A stretch of 64,000 nt of DNA, taken from contig JBITNC010000001.1 in assembly GCA_050084985.1 (NCBI GenBank), positions 55,738,001-55,802,000 on the forward strand, in the 5' to 3' direction. Under the pieces are notes generated by a model. It had not been told where the DNA came from and searched no databases. It saw nothing but the letters and a program-made list of their open reading frames with translations. Source of the stretch: Nageia nagi. Taxonomy: Eukaryota > Pinophyta. Position numbers and translations under genes: made by a program. Below, piece after piece: positions 36,930-47,900 of the stretch (positions within the stretch are counted from its first letter, which is position 1; each line of letters opens with the position of its first letter).

Positions 36930-37990
36930 TGTTGCTTTAGAAAATGATTGAGGTGTTGACCATTAACCTAAATGGGAAAAACTTATCCATCCATGAGGGC
37001 CAATCAATATGCATAAATTGCTTACATTCCTAAATGATAAATGGTCCTTCCAATAAGGACTCAAACTTCTTTTGCTTCCCAGGTTTGGATTTTTCTCATT
37101 CCATTTTAGTATTCAATCTCCCTTTTTAAATTGAATTATGGAATCCTTCTTTTATCAAACCAAGTTTTAACAATAGACTATCTCTTTTGGAAATTATTAA
37201 AGGGTTTATCCCTTTGTTCCTCTAACTTGATCAATTATATATATCTGCATTAAAGTAGTCCACAATAGCATAATTCATCTTCCATGAGAATCTCCAGTAA
37301 AAGAATCTTTAGATCCATAGACAATATATCTCTCTTTCCATATACTAAAGTATAAGGAGAGGTATTAATGGATTCCTTAACACAAATTTTGTCAACCCAT
37401 AATGCAAAGTCCAATTTTAAATTCCATTCTCTTGGGTTTTCTTCCATTATTATATTCAAATTACAAAAAATATTTTTGTTAATTGATTTAGCTAGGCCAT
37501 TCCCTTATGGATAATAATTATAAGAAGTATTCCAAATGATGTTATACTTCATGGAAAATTCCAATATCTTTTCCTTAATGAAAGAAGATCCATTGTCTAA
37601 AATTATAATATTAGGAATCCCAAACCTTGTGATTAGCTTTTCCAAGAATGATAGCATAGTGTTCTGATCTGCATTCTTTGCAAGAATGGCTTCTACCCAC
37701 CTTTTGAATTAGTTAGTGGTAATAAGTATAAATTTATGTATTACAAAAGATTTTGAATTTATTACTCTTACAAAATCTATACCCTATTGCTAAAATGGTT
37801 CTGCAAAAATTATTGGATTGAGAGGGATGGAAACACTTCTTCTCCTTCCCATAAATTTGAGGCAATTATCACATTCCTTAGCATTCTGATGTGATTCTTT
37901 ACACATAGTTTGCTAGTAGTATTCTGCTTGAAAAATTTTTGCAATCATTTTCTATCCAAAATAATGAACACATGAGAATCCTAAATGAAA
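36930..37990 (-). pseudogene. Gypsy integrase, decayed, minus strand
   Basis: The zinc domain ends ECDNCLKFMGRRRSVSIPL (about 37800-37900). The core shows GIDFVRVINSKSFVIHKF, then FKRWVEAILAKNA, FLEKLITRFGIPNIIILD and, at about 37485-37510, YYP-stop-GNGLAKSINKN. There the catalytic Glu of relatives (GLAES) is Lys and the preceding Gln codon is TAA. The C-terminal VNGQHLNHFL at about 36935-36965 marks the end of pol. The wording (KWVEA, NGLAxSxNK) points to a non-chromovirus Gypsy (Tat/Athila side); this is inference. Inactive. Confidence 0.75.
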
Positions 37991-40776
37991 TTATTTGAGA
38001 AGAATTGGAATATCAGTAGGGTGAATACAAGTAAGTAGTACTCCATCATAGTTTCTCCTATAGATTTGATTTTGTATAATACATAGTTGGCTACTTGAAG
38101 TCTGAGCCTCCTTTGAGTGGCAATCAAGTTAATGGAAGAAATCCTTGTCTTGAAATATTTGAGTAGTTTTATAATCCATGGCATTTTGAATTCATACATA
38201 CATTCATTCTCCTTATCACTCTATTAAAAATAAATTTATCGATATCATAAGTGGAAATACTATTATTATCTAATGTAGAGGTAGTATTAGAGTTTGATGT
38301 AGAAGTAATGTCTTGACACAATGCTCTACCTTGCACTTGTTTTGTAGGTATTATCTCTACATCAAATTCTAGTATCTTATTTATTCATCCAGCCTTTTCC
38401 ACATAGTATTCTTTTTGAATCATGAAGGTGCAAACATTTGAATGAATAGTATAGACAAGTATCCTACTATTTGAAAAAAAATATTTGAACTTCTTGAAGG
38501 CTCTCATAATAGCAAAGGCTTATTTTTCAACAAAGGTGTATTTAGTTTTTGCATTATACAAATTTTTGTTATAGAAGGAGATGGGGTGTTCTTATTAATC
38601 TTGATCCTTCTAAGTTAGGATTGTAGCAATACTCTTTTCTGATCCAACTATATATAAAATAAATTTTTTTTTCTAATTTATTTAGCATAGGAGAGGTGAG
38701 AATGAACTCTTTGATGTTATTGAATGATTATCTAACTCTTGGAGTCCATAAGAATACCACCACTTTCTTAAGCATATAGGAAATAAGTTTGATGATTTAG
38801 GCAAAGTCATGGATGAACTTTATAACAAAGTTAATGTGACTAAGAAACTATTGAAGATCCTTTTTGTTATATGGAAAGGGGGTGTTTCTTATGGCTAATA
38901 CTCATTTTGGTTCAATAGCCATCCCTTTTTTGGAGACTACATGCCCTATCAACTTACCTTGTTTAACAATAAAGATAGTTTTATTGGCATTTAGAGAGAT
39001 AACAAAAGCTATACATTTTTCAAACATGGCCCTAAGATGTACTAAGTGATCCCTTTTGTTCTTATAGAAAATAGTAATATCATTTAGGTACACTAGAATT
39101 ATTTTATTAATCGGTGGACCAAAGGCATGATCCATAGCTCTGTAAAAGGTAGCACCAATATTGGATAAACTAAAAGGCATCCTTTTAAAGGAAAAAGTAT
39201 ATCATTTTATTCTGAATGCAATTTTATTATGATCATTTTCCTTAATCCAAATCTGATTGAAACTTGAGAATCCATTAATTAGTGAATAACACTCTACTTT
39301 AGCTACTTTATGGAGAATCTAATCCATCAAAGGAACTATATAATGATCTTTTAATTATGCTTGATTAAGATTTCTAAAATCAACATACATGTAGATTTCT
39401 TCACTCTTCTTCCATATTGGCACCAAGTTAGAGACCCAAGTTTTGTTTTTAAATGGCATATACGATTCCCACATCCAATAAATTAATTAAAACTTATTTC
39501 ATAATTGCCTTTATCCTAGGATTTAATGCTCTTTCTTTTTATCTGAATAGGATAGTATCCTCTTTAATCTTGATAGAATATTAGATTATATCTATGTTAT
39601 AAGTCTTTAGGTCTTGATAATTCCATGCAATTATTTCTTATAATTATCTTGATAGTATAATCATATCCTTGATCTCATGAGGAGTATCATCTATCCCAAT
39701 TTTTACCTTTTTGTTAATGAGGACCTCTATTTCATGATAAGTTCTTTTCTATTCATGGTGAATGGAAGTTCTATATCGATCCTCTCTATCAAAAGTTTGC
39801 TCTAGATATATTAGGGCTTTTGGGATAAATTTATTTTTGAGTTGAATGATGTCCTTGTGTTATTAATTATTATTTCTTCATCTAAAGAGTATACAAAATG
39901 TTGAATGAATTAATTAATTTTTTCATTGTAGTCAAATACCTACCAATGGTAATTATTATCGGGAATTGATGGTATAAAGTCCAATTTAATATCTTTACTA
40001 GGCTTAGAACAAGCATTCACATCATAATTAGTAGCCTTGATGCTAATTGGTAAGCCAAAGTGTTAGGACACCTTCTTACAGCCTAAAAATTTAAGGTAAG
40101 AAAATTATCAAAAAGGTGCTTTACTCTACTCCTATATTCTTTGAGATAATGATGCTTTATTGTGCATTTATTAGTGACTTAGTTAATGATCAATTATAAG
40201 TCTCTAATCATTGATATTTATTTAATTCCCAATATAACTACTTTATATAAGCCAAGGCAAAGAACCTCATACTCAGTTGCATTATTTGTACAAGTCCATG
40301 CCAATTTAAAGAAGAACCTTTTTGATAGATTTGATGGGGACTAAAAAACAAACACCAACATTGGCACCATTGTTATACTTTGTACCATCAAAGTTCATTT
40401 TCCATAACTCCTTATATTTATGTTCCATATGAATAATTACAAGAATAACATAGTCTAGTTCTAAAATATAGTAGGTTACCATATATACATCCCTTATCTA
40501 TTCAATCAATTGAATAGAATGGTCATATTTCTCATGTCTCTGACTAAGCAGATCATTACACAACCCTTCTTCATCTTCTAAGAAATTCATGTTAATCTAG
40601 TCTAATTTCTCTAAGTGATACAGAGAAGTTCTTTGATTATAAATTCTTATATTTCTTTCTTCATAGGGAAATACCATGTGGGTTAAGTCATTAACAAGGT
40701 ATCCACCTATTGTTTCCAAGAACTCTCTCAATAGGCAAAGGCTAAAAAAGGAGGGTAAATTTACCACAACAATTTC
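37991..40776 (-). pseudogene. Gypsy reverse transcriptase and RNase H, decayed
   Basis: The clearest part is at 38902-39180: MPFSLSNIGATFYRAMDHAF, then INKIILVYLNDITIFYKN and GKLIGHVVSKKGMAIEPK. The catalytic Y-L-D-D is Y-L-N-D (about 39080-39091). RNase H traces follow at about 38480-38540 (AFKKFKYFF in a region of stops). The stretch 39200-40776 between RT and protease is heavily decayed. RT of the family copies element RNA; the Asp loss abolishes it. Confidence 0.72.
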
Positions 40777-41147
40777 TTATGGGAATGATAATTGTGGTAG
40801 TTTATGTAATGAAGTAGAAACATCCTTTATTTCACCTATAATTTTAATTAGACTACCATCTAATTTAAGGAAACCAACTATGTCTCTAGTATAATATAGA
40901 CTCATATCCTCACAAATAACTTTTGGCATTACAATGGTAGTAGCTCTTGTATCAACTAGGTAATTATATACAAGCCAACCATCCATTATTAAAGAAATAT
41001 AAAATGGAGCAAGCCTATTTTTACCCATTCCAAGGATGATTTCCAACTAAGCTAAGGTAATTGGGGAAGTTCTAGAAGTCATCATAGATTTCTTCATTTC
41101 ATTTAAAATATTGAAGGGGTAATTGGATTGAGGCCTACCTTCGTAAT
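40777..41147 (-). pseudogene. Gypsy aspartic protease region, decayed
   Basis: Minus strand 40777-41046 reads GWLVYNYLVDTRATTIVMPK, where the active site D-T/S-G-A has become D-T-R-A, and continues DMSLYYTRDIVGFLKLDGS. Upstream (to 41147) the frame holds PFNILNEMKKSMMTS and TSPITLA, typical of the Gag-protease linker in plant Gypsy elements. The sequence stops at the TSD gtaat of the Copia insertion and resumes at 50541. Confidence 0.72.
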
Positions 41148-41803
41148 TGTTGGACTTCAAGTGACACTGAGAGGGGGGGGTGAATCAGTGTGTCAAAAAT
41201 AATGAACTTGATCTTCTTAAATGGAGATAGATTAAATGCTAGAGAAAAATTAGCAAGCACACCAGCACATCACACAACACCAGATGTAACGAGGTTCACC
41301 AGATTGGCTACATCCCCGAACAAGACTGCTTGGACACCAATCCAAATCCAGCCATAAAAGAGAGCTTACAAATTCACAGCACCTACTGTGAAGGGTAGCA
41401 CCAACTACCACTCTGAGAATAGCAGCACCAACTGCTTGGAGCACCAACTCCAGCTCTCTCATTCACAGCACCAACTGTGAAGGGTAGCACCCACTACCAC
41501 TTATCAAGCACCCACTTGATACAACATTCAAAAGGGAGAAAAGAATTCAGTTCTAGAAGACCCTCAATGGTCTAGCTCTAATGCTCATGGCATACACTTC
41601 GGATACTTCACTTTACACACAGCACTTGCTTTCACTCACTTCTCTGCTCATCACATTCATGCAATTACTTGCGTTTGCATACTTTACTTCACGCACTTCT
41701 CATCACACACTCCGCACACACTTTGCCTCTATTCACCCCTTTTTCCTATTACACTGAGAAACCAACTCTTATATCTGCATATCCCATTACCTGCTTCACT
41801 TCT

Positions 41804-42051
41804 CCTTGAGCTGTGAAACCGCAACTACCACTTTCCTCGAGCTGTGCACTCATAACTTCCTTTCTCCTCGAGCTGTGCAATCATAACTTGCATTGTCCTC
41901 CAGCTGTGCAATCTCAGCTTCTTCTCTCCTCGAGCTGTGCACTCATTACTTGCATTATTCTCAAGCTGTGCAATCTCAGCTGCTTCTCTCCTCGAGCTGT
42001 GCACTCATTACTTCCTTTCTCCTCGAGCTGTGCAATCATAACTTGCATTGT
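41804..42051. repeat. Eight tandem copies of a 31-bp unit in the 3' LTR
   Basis: Eight exact-length 31-bp units, each beginning CCTCGAGCTGTGCA or a close variant, the last at 42021-42051. The core CTCGAG is palindromic. The period is not a multiple of three, so the open frames running through it are artefacts of low stop content. Confidence 0.92.
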
Positions 42052-42259
42052 CCACACTTCTCTTTTCTCTGCAACTCTCTGCTCCTTTTCTTACATCCAT
42101 TTTTCACACTATTCCTGTACTTAACCGTTACGCATCAAGAACACTCCAAAAAAAACTGTTCCTATCATTATATGTTATCAAAAGAATCTTTGTTTGTAAC
42201 TGACGAACGCCTCTATTTCTCAAACAGAGTTGTTTTGACAAGTATACCTCTTTCTTCAT

Positions 42260-43110
42260 GGATCTCAGCTAATTCCGGATTCCTTTATTCTTCATTATGG
42301 TATTTCTTACAATTCCGGACTCTTTTCTCCTTCATAATGGTATTTCTGATTGTTCCGGACTCTTTCCTAGCTTACCGGATGTTTTCTGTATACATCGTGA
42401 TGTCATCGTTCTCCGGACTCCGGAAATAGAGTAAGACGCTTCTCGCATGACGTCATCATTTCCGGACTTTTATCTTCGGACGTGTATCTCTGGATTTTTA
42501 TCTCCGGACCTTTACCTCCGAACGTGTATCTCCGGATCTTTATCTCCGGACCTTGACCTCTGGACTTTTGTCTCCGAACCTTGACCTCCGGACTTTTGAA
42601 CTCTGCATCATGATGTCATCACTTCCGGACTCCGGAAATAGAGTATAACTCTTTCCTCATGATGTCATCATTTCCGGACTTTTATCTTCGGACTCTTTTA
42701 TCACTCTTTGCTGACCTCATTTCTTCCGGACGCCGGTTGTATTCACAAATGTGAGCATCGTTCTCCTGGTGACGTCATCTATTGCTTCCGGAATGTTTTC
42801 CTCTCTGGCTCCGGCTCTTTGATCACTCCTTGCTGACCTCATCACTTCCAGATCCCGGTTCTAAGTGAAAGCCCGAAATCGCTGACGTCATCTCGGTCAA
42901 TCCTCCGAAACCCGACCAATCACACTTCTCTTCCGGAACTTAGTTAAACTTCTGGAACTCAATCACTACAGTCACTCTTCTCTTCCGGAACATAGTCAAA
43001 CTTCCGGAACCCGATCACTCTTTACTTCCGGAACACAGTTAAACCTCCGGAACCCGATCAAACAGTCTCTCTTCACTTCCAGAACTTAGTTAATCCTCCG
43101 AAACCTAATC
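42260..43110 (-). promoter_or_regulatory. CCGGA-motif array with TGACGTCA sites in LTR U3
   Basis: By count about 21 CCGGA motifs, many as the palindrome TCCGGA, lie in about 850 bp. Among them are three perfect TGACGTCA palindromes (42448-42455, 42770-42777, 42883-42890) and three TGATGTCA variants (42398, 42611, 42660). TGACGTCA is a known binding site type for plant bZIP (TGA-class) factors. In element sense the block lies at the start of the LTR, upstream of any transcription start, so a promoter or enhancer role is reasonable but inferred. The other LTR holds the same array. Confidence 0.6.
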
Positions 43111-43165
43111 AATATCTTGTTGACAACAATTACAATCACACTTCTCAGTCACACATACTTCAACA

Positions 43166-43179
43166 ATCTCCCCCTTTGG
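43166..43179 (-). other. Polypurine tract of the full-length Copia
   Basis: Minus strand CCAAAGGGGGAGAT abuts the 3' LTR start TGTTGAAG. It primes plus-strand synthesis in this class of element. Confidence 0.85.
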
Positions 43180-43378
43180 AATTGTTGGCAACACCATTAA
43201 CACCACTTGATCAGATACCAAATTCAGGACACTTCTCCCCCTTTGTCAACAATAACAAAGGGCATTTACAGACTCCCCCTGAGTCCATACACTACATTCT
43301 CAGGAAATTAGGAGTGAACATTGGATATAGAAAAGAAAAAATAAGTACTCCCCCTGAGAAGGCGACGTTCAGAGCTAG
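43180..43378 (-). other. Spacer between pol and PPT with three further GGGGGAG motifs
   Basis: About 200 bp non-coding. On the minus strand GGGGGAG recurs at 43348-43354, 43273-43279 and 43235-43241, besides the PPT itself (43168-43174). Repeated PPT-like motifs in this position are described for Sireviruses. Confidence 0.7.
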
Positions 43379-44872
43379 CTAATACTTGGGCAAGACAGCA
43401 ACTCCTAGCTTGGTTCGAAGATATTCGAAGACGTCCTTGGACAAGGGCTTTGTAAAAATGTCGGCTACTTGCTCTGTGGTTGGGACAAAGTCTAACTGTA
43501 CTTCTCCTTGCGCCACTTTTTCTTTGAGAAAGTGATATCTGATTGCAATATGCTTTGTGCGTGAGTGCATAACGGGATTTTTGGATATATTGATTACACT
43601 CGTGTTATCACACTGAACAGATATGGGCTCGTTAATCTGTATACCAAAATCATTGAGCATTTGCTTCATCCATAGCACCTGTGTGTAGCAAGAAGTTGCG
43701 GCTATATACTCTACTTCCGCTGTAGATAGGGATACAGAGTCTTGCTTTTTACTATGCCAGCCAACAAGATTATTACCCAAATAAAATGCGCCTCCACTGG
43801 TGCTCTTCCTATCATCCACGCATCCTGCCCAGTCTGCATCTGAAAAAGTAGTAAGTGTAAAGTTCTTTTCTCTGGGATACCATAAGCCATATTCTACTGT
43901 TCCTTTGAGGTATCTGAAAATTCTCTTTACTGCAGTAACATGGGTCTCTTTGGGATTTTCTTGAAATCGAGCAACCATACATACAGCTTGAAGAATGTCT
44001 GGTCTAGTAGCTGTCAAATATAACAAACTTCCTATCATTGACCTGTACTGTGTTTGATCTACTGTTGGTGCTTTGTCATTCTTGCTTAATTTGCAGCCTG
44101 TTGTCATAGGAGTGCTCACAGGCTTACAGTCTTCCATAGTGAACTTCTTCAGCATCTCCTTAACATATTTGGTTTGAGAAATGAACATGCCATTCTTCAA
44201 CTGATTGATTTGCAGGCCAAGAAAGAATGCAAGCTCACCTATCATAGACATTTCGAATTCTGTTTGCATGTTGTCGGCAAGATTTTTACATAGCTCATTC
44301 TTGCTTCCTCCAAAAATTATATCATCCACATAGACAACAACTATTAGCTGATTTCCTTTTTCTGATTTAATGTATAAATTACTGTCCACTCTTCCTTTTC
44401 TAAAGCCTTGCTGTTGAAGATATGCATCAAGTCTGGAGTACCATGCTCGGGGTGCCTGTTTCAAACCATACAGAGCCTTCTTTAGTTTGCATACTAGATT
44501 AGGATTCTCTCCCAATTGGAAACCATCTGGCTGTTCAACATAGACTTCTTCTTCAATTTTCCCATTTAGAAAGGCTGATTTTACATCCATTTGATACACT
44601 GTGAAGTTTTTATACACTGCAAAGGCTAAAAACATGCGAATGGCTTCTAATCTGGCCACTGGTGCAAAGGTTTCTTCAAAATCAATCCCTTCAACTTGAG
44701 CATATCCCTTGCAAACAAGTCTAGCTTTATTTCGAACCACTTTCCCTTCTTCATTCATCTTATTACGAAAGACCCACTTTGTGCCAATCACATTCTTGTT
44801 GGCTGGTCTGGGAACGAGTTCCCATGTTTCATTCTTTTCAATCTGAGTGAGTTCTTCCTCCATTGCTCTCAT
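43379..44872 (-). CDS. Copia reverse transcriptase-RNase H, intact
   Basis: 497 codons without a break. The first Met lies in [20 protein letters not shown], the usual start of Copia RT; upstream codons in the same frame (ESW) belong to it too. RT motifs: KWVFRNK (32-38), [13 protein letters not shown] (50-62), [11 protein letters not shown] (94-104), catalytic YVDD (181-184). RNase H residues: D345 and D347 in SDADWAG, E388 in STAEVEYI, D422 in CDNTS, D471 in DIFTKP. It is in frame with the gag-integrase ORF upstream, separated from it by one TAA at 44960-44962 and 87 bases. It is normally part of one polyprotein, so expression here needs readthrough or a spliced or separate message. All catalytic residues are present. 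Confidence 0.93.
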   Translation of the reverse strand: MRAMEEELTQIEKNETWELVPRPANKNVIGTKWVFRNKMNEEGKVVRNKARLVCKGYAQVEGIDFEETFAPVARLEAIRMFLAFAVYKNFTVYQMDVKSAFLNGKIEEEVYVEQPDGFQLGENPNLVCKLKKALYGLKQAPRAWYSRLDAYLQQQGFRKGRVDSNLYIKSEKGNQLIVVVYVDDIIFGGSKNELCKNLADNMQTEFEMSMIGELAFFLGLQINQLKNGMFISQTKYVKEMLKKFTMEDCKPVSTPMTTGCKLSKNDKAPTVDQTQYRSMIGSLLYLTATRPDILQAVCMVARFQENPKETHVTAVKRIFRYLKGTVEYGLWYPREKNFTLTTFSDADWAGCVDDRKSTSGGAFYLGNNLVGWHSKKQDSVSLSTAEVEYIAATSCYTQVLWMKQMLNDFGIQINEPISVQCDNTSVINISKNPVMHSRTKHIAIRYHFLKEKVAQGEVQLDFVPTTEQVADIFTKPLSKDVFEYLRTKLGVAVLPKY

Positions 44873-44959
44873 CCAGCTTTCATCTTGGCTGGCTTCTGAG
44901 ACATTCTTGGGCTCTATGCTGGACAGGAGAGAGTAGGTGTGTGAGACCCCTCTGCGAGT

Positions 44960-47900
44960 TTAAATGCCTGTCTGAAACTCACCGATGATTTGTTCTTGTG
45001 GATGATCCTTGTGCCATCTCTTTGGTGGAGTTGCTGAATGTTCATCTTCTTTCGCCTCATTCTCTGAATCATTATCTGGGTTACTTGGCGGATTTGAGTC
45101 TTCTGGTTTCTTTCCTTGTGATTGTTGTACTGCAGGCTTAGATTTGTTTTTCTTCTGCTTGTCTTCTTCAATTGGATCTTGATAATCAGGAAGATTTTCA
45201 TCATCATTTCTCTTAGGAAGATTTCTTTGCTCATCAACACAAACATCAGCACTATCAACAATTGTTTTTGTCCTTTTATTGTAGCACCTGTACGCTTTGC
45301 TCTTCGAAGAATAGCCAAGAAAGATACCTTCGTCTGATCTGTCCTCAAACTTTCCTAAGTTTTCTTCTGTTCTTTTGATGTAGCATTTACTGCCAAAGAT
45401 CCTGAAATGCCTTACTGTAGCTCTTCTTCCAAACCATAATTCATATGGTGTTCTGTCCTCATGTGGTCGCATCATGCATCTATTTTGAATGTGTACTGCA
45501 GTATGCACTGCTTCTTTCCAAAACTTATCAGTGACCTTGCTTTCTATCAGCATGGTTCGAGCCATTTCTTGTACAGTTCTATTTTTCCTTTCAACAACTC
45601 CATTTTGTTGTGGAGTTCTGGCTACAGAGAATTGCCTTTTTATTCCATGGTGTATGCAAAACTCATTAAACTCATCAGAGGTGAACTCACCTCCCCTGTC
45701 TGAGCGAAGACATTTAATTTTCCTGTCCATTTGATTTTCTACTTGGTTTTTAAATGCTTTGAACATTTCAAAAGCTTCAGATTTATGTTTCAAGAATTGC
45801 ACCCAAGTCATTCTTGAATAATCATCAATGAATAGAATAAAATACTTATCTCCATTGAAGCTTTGTGTTCTCATTGGTCCACATAAGTCGGTGTGAACGA
45901 TCTCCAATGGTTTGCTTGTGTGATATTCTTTTACTTTGAACTTTGTCCGTGTTTGCTTTCCCTTTTGGCATGAATCACAGATATCATTTGCTGGAGTGCT
46001 GATGCTGGGCATATCTCTTACCGCTCTTTTGGAACAAATGTTCATCAAATTCTTAAAACCGATGTGTCCCAATCTCTTATGCCATAGCCAATCATCACTC
46101 TCCTTTCCTAAAAGACATGATCCTTCTGAAACATCTGATAAGGTGTATAAATTCCCGCTGGTTCTTGTACCGACTGCTATAAGTCTTCCACTGTTTGCCC
46201 TTCGGATCTCACAACCATGCTTTTTGAAGATTACATCATGTCCTTTGTCGCATATTTGACTGACGCTTAACAAATTATGCCTTAGTCCCACAACAAACAA
46301 TACCTCTTCGGATCTGATGTTGCCATCATTTATCTTGACTGTCCCTTTGCCGATAATCTGTGCTCCGTCATTATTTCCAAATCTAACTGACCCACCTTCA
46401 TATTCTTGTAGTTTTTGGAATTTCTTTTTGTCACCTGTCATGTGACTTGAGCATCCACTGTCTAATATCCATGGTGAAGGTTTGTCTTGAGCTTTCAATG
46501 CAGTTTGAACGATTAAAGACTCTTTGTCCTTTTTGAGTTTCCCCTTTTCTTTCCAGACCTGTTTAACTTTTGTTTCAGCTCCTTGTTTCTTATTACACTT
46601 TTCTTCTTTCTGTGGAAGACTGCGCTGAAACTGTTTATTCTGTCTTACGGGAGGAGATTGTCTCCGTGGGAAGAATCTCATGCCGTGATTAACTCTGCAG
46701 AATTTGGCAATGTGTCCATATTTACGACAGTTGTAACACTTAACAGGATACTCCATTAATGGACCGAATGCATTCCTCGTAACAAAGGTTCTTGGTTTGA
46801 TATTGTACTTACACTCAGAAATTTTATGCCCATACGCATTGCATTTGAAATAGTATCCATTGAAGGAATGGATGTAACTGTTACGTTGCTGAGTTCTTCT
46901 TTGTCCTACATAAGGTCTTCTTCTGGAATGCACTTGAGTGAAGCCATCATCCTTTAGTTCTGAGCTACCTTCCTTTTTCTTGGTTTCTTCTATGTTTTCC
47001 TCCTTTTTGTTACTGGAAGATTGTCCTTGTTCATATCCCAGACCAGATTTATCCGAAAACATTCTTTGACTGTTGATGATTTCACTAAGTTTGGTCGACC
47101 TTCCTTCTAGATATTCAAAGGAACTGATTTTCTTGGTTACTTCCTCTAGTTGTATACGTAGCCCGGTTATTTCTTCTTCGAGCTTACTACAATTCTTAAC
47201 TTTCTCGAGAAGCTGTTCCTCTAAACTCTCATTTATCCTCTTGGATTCTTCGACTTCTATTTTTAGGTTTTCTACAGTAGTACTTGCATCATCATACCTT
47301 TTTGAGAGTATCTTATTTTTCTTTACTTCTTTATTCAATTCATTCAATGCTGTCATTAGTTCTTCTTCAATGTCAATCTCAATCTCACAGTCATCTTCTT
47401 CATCTGTCTCTTCCTTCTTATGTTTTTGGTCATTTTGATTATTTACATTCAGTTTTTCTTCAAATGCCATAAACAATGACTCATTGTATTCCTTTTCTGA
47501 TTCGTTACTGGAATCATCACTAGTGGAGCCTTCATTTTTAGATAAGAGGCTCTGTCTATTTGACTTTCTATTTCGAGCCTGAGATTTCATCTTGCGGTTT
47601 TTCTCAAAATACGATTCTTGATCATCTTTATCAGATTTTCTATATGGACACTTTGAGATAAAATGACCAATACCACCGCAATTAAAACATTTAAAAGGTA
47701 GTTTGCCTTTATACTTACCTTTTCCCCTTTTTAGCTTTCTGATGAAGTTTGCTTCTGCTTCATCTGATTGTTCCTCATCGTCAGTATCTACTTTAGCTTT
47801 GGTACTGCTACAGGTTTTAAACGCTGCTTCCTTTTCTGAATGTTTTGTTTTTCCGATCCTCATTTCATAAGCAGTTAGCGATCCATGCAATTCATCCATG

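Larger units (their letters stand above)
41148..43165 (-). repeat. 3' LTR of the full-length Copia
   Basis: 2,018 bp. In element sense (minus strand) it starts TGTTGAAGTATGTG, has a CpG-rich CCGGA-motif region (about 43110-42260), then a 31-bp tandem repeat block, then a tail ending CTTGAAGTCCAACA. Short segments around 41370-41510 repeat GTAGCACCAACTACCAC-like text. Open stretches inside the LTR come from the tandem repeats and are not taken as genes. Confidence 0.93.

Noticed and set aside
41250-41462. 70-codon minus-strand frame near the LTR end, repeated at 48621-48833
   Set aside because: Shared only because the LTRs are nearly identical; composed of short repeats and without any motif.
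41804-42051. Regularly spaced repeats resembling a CRISPR array
   Set aside because: Units abut with no spacers, they lie in a plant LTR, and no cas genes exist in the window.
41813-42429. Two long plus-strand open frames in the 3' LTR (103 and 178 codons) and their copies at 49184-49740
   Set aside because: They run through the 31-bp tandem repeat in two frames and lie antisense to the element inside an LTR; copy differences include an indel, which shows no coding constraint.
44914-45348. 144-codon minus-strand frame overlapping the integrase C-terminus
   Set aside because: It is an out-of-frame shadow of the gag-integrase ORF; its overlap of the stop at 44960 is coincidental and the RT frame matches the gag-integrase frame instead.
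47073-47438. Ser-rich 121-codon plus-strand frame
   Set aside because: Antisense shadow of the Glu/Lys-rich coiled coil in Gag.
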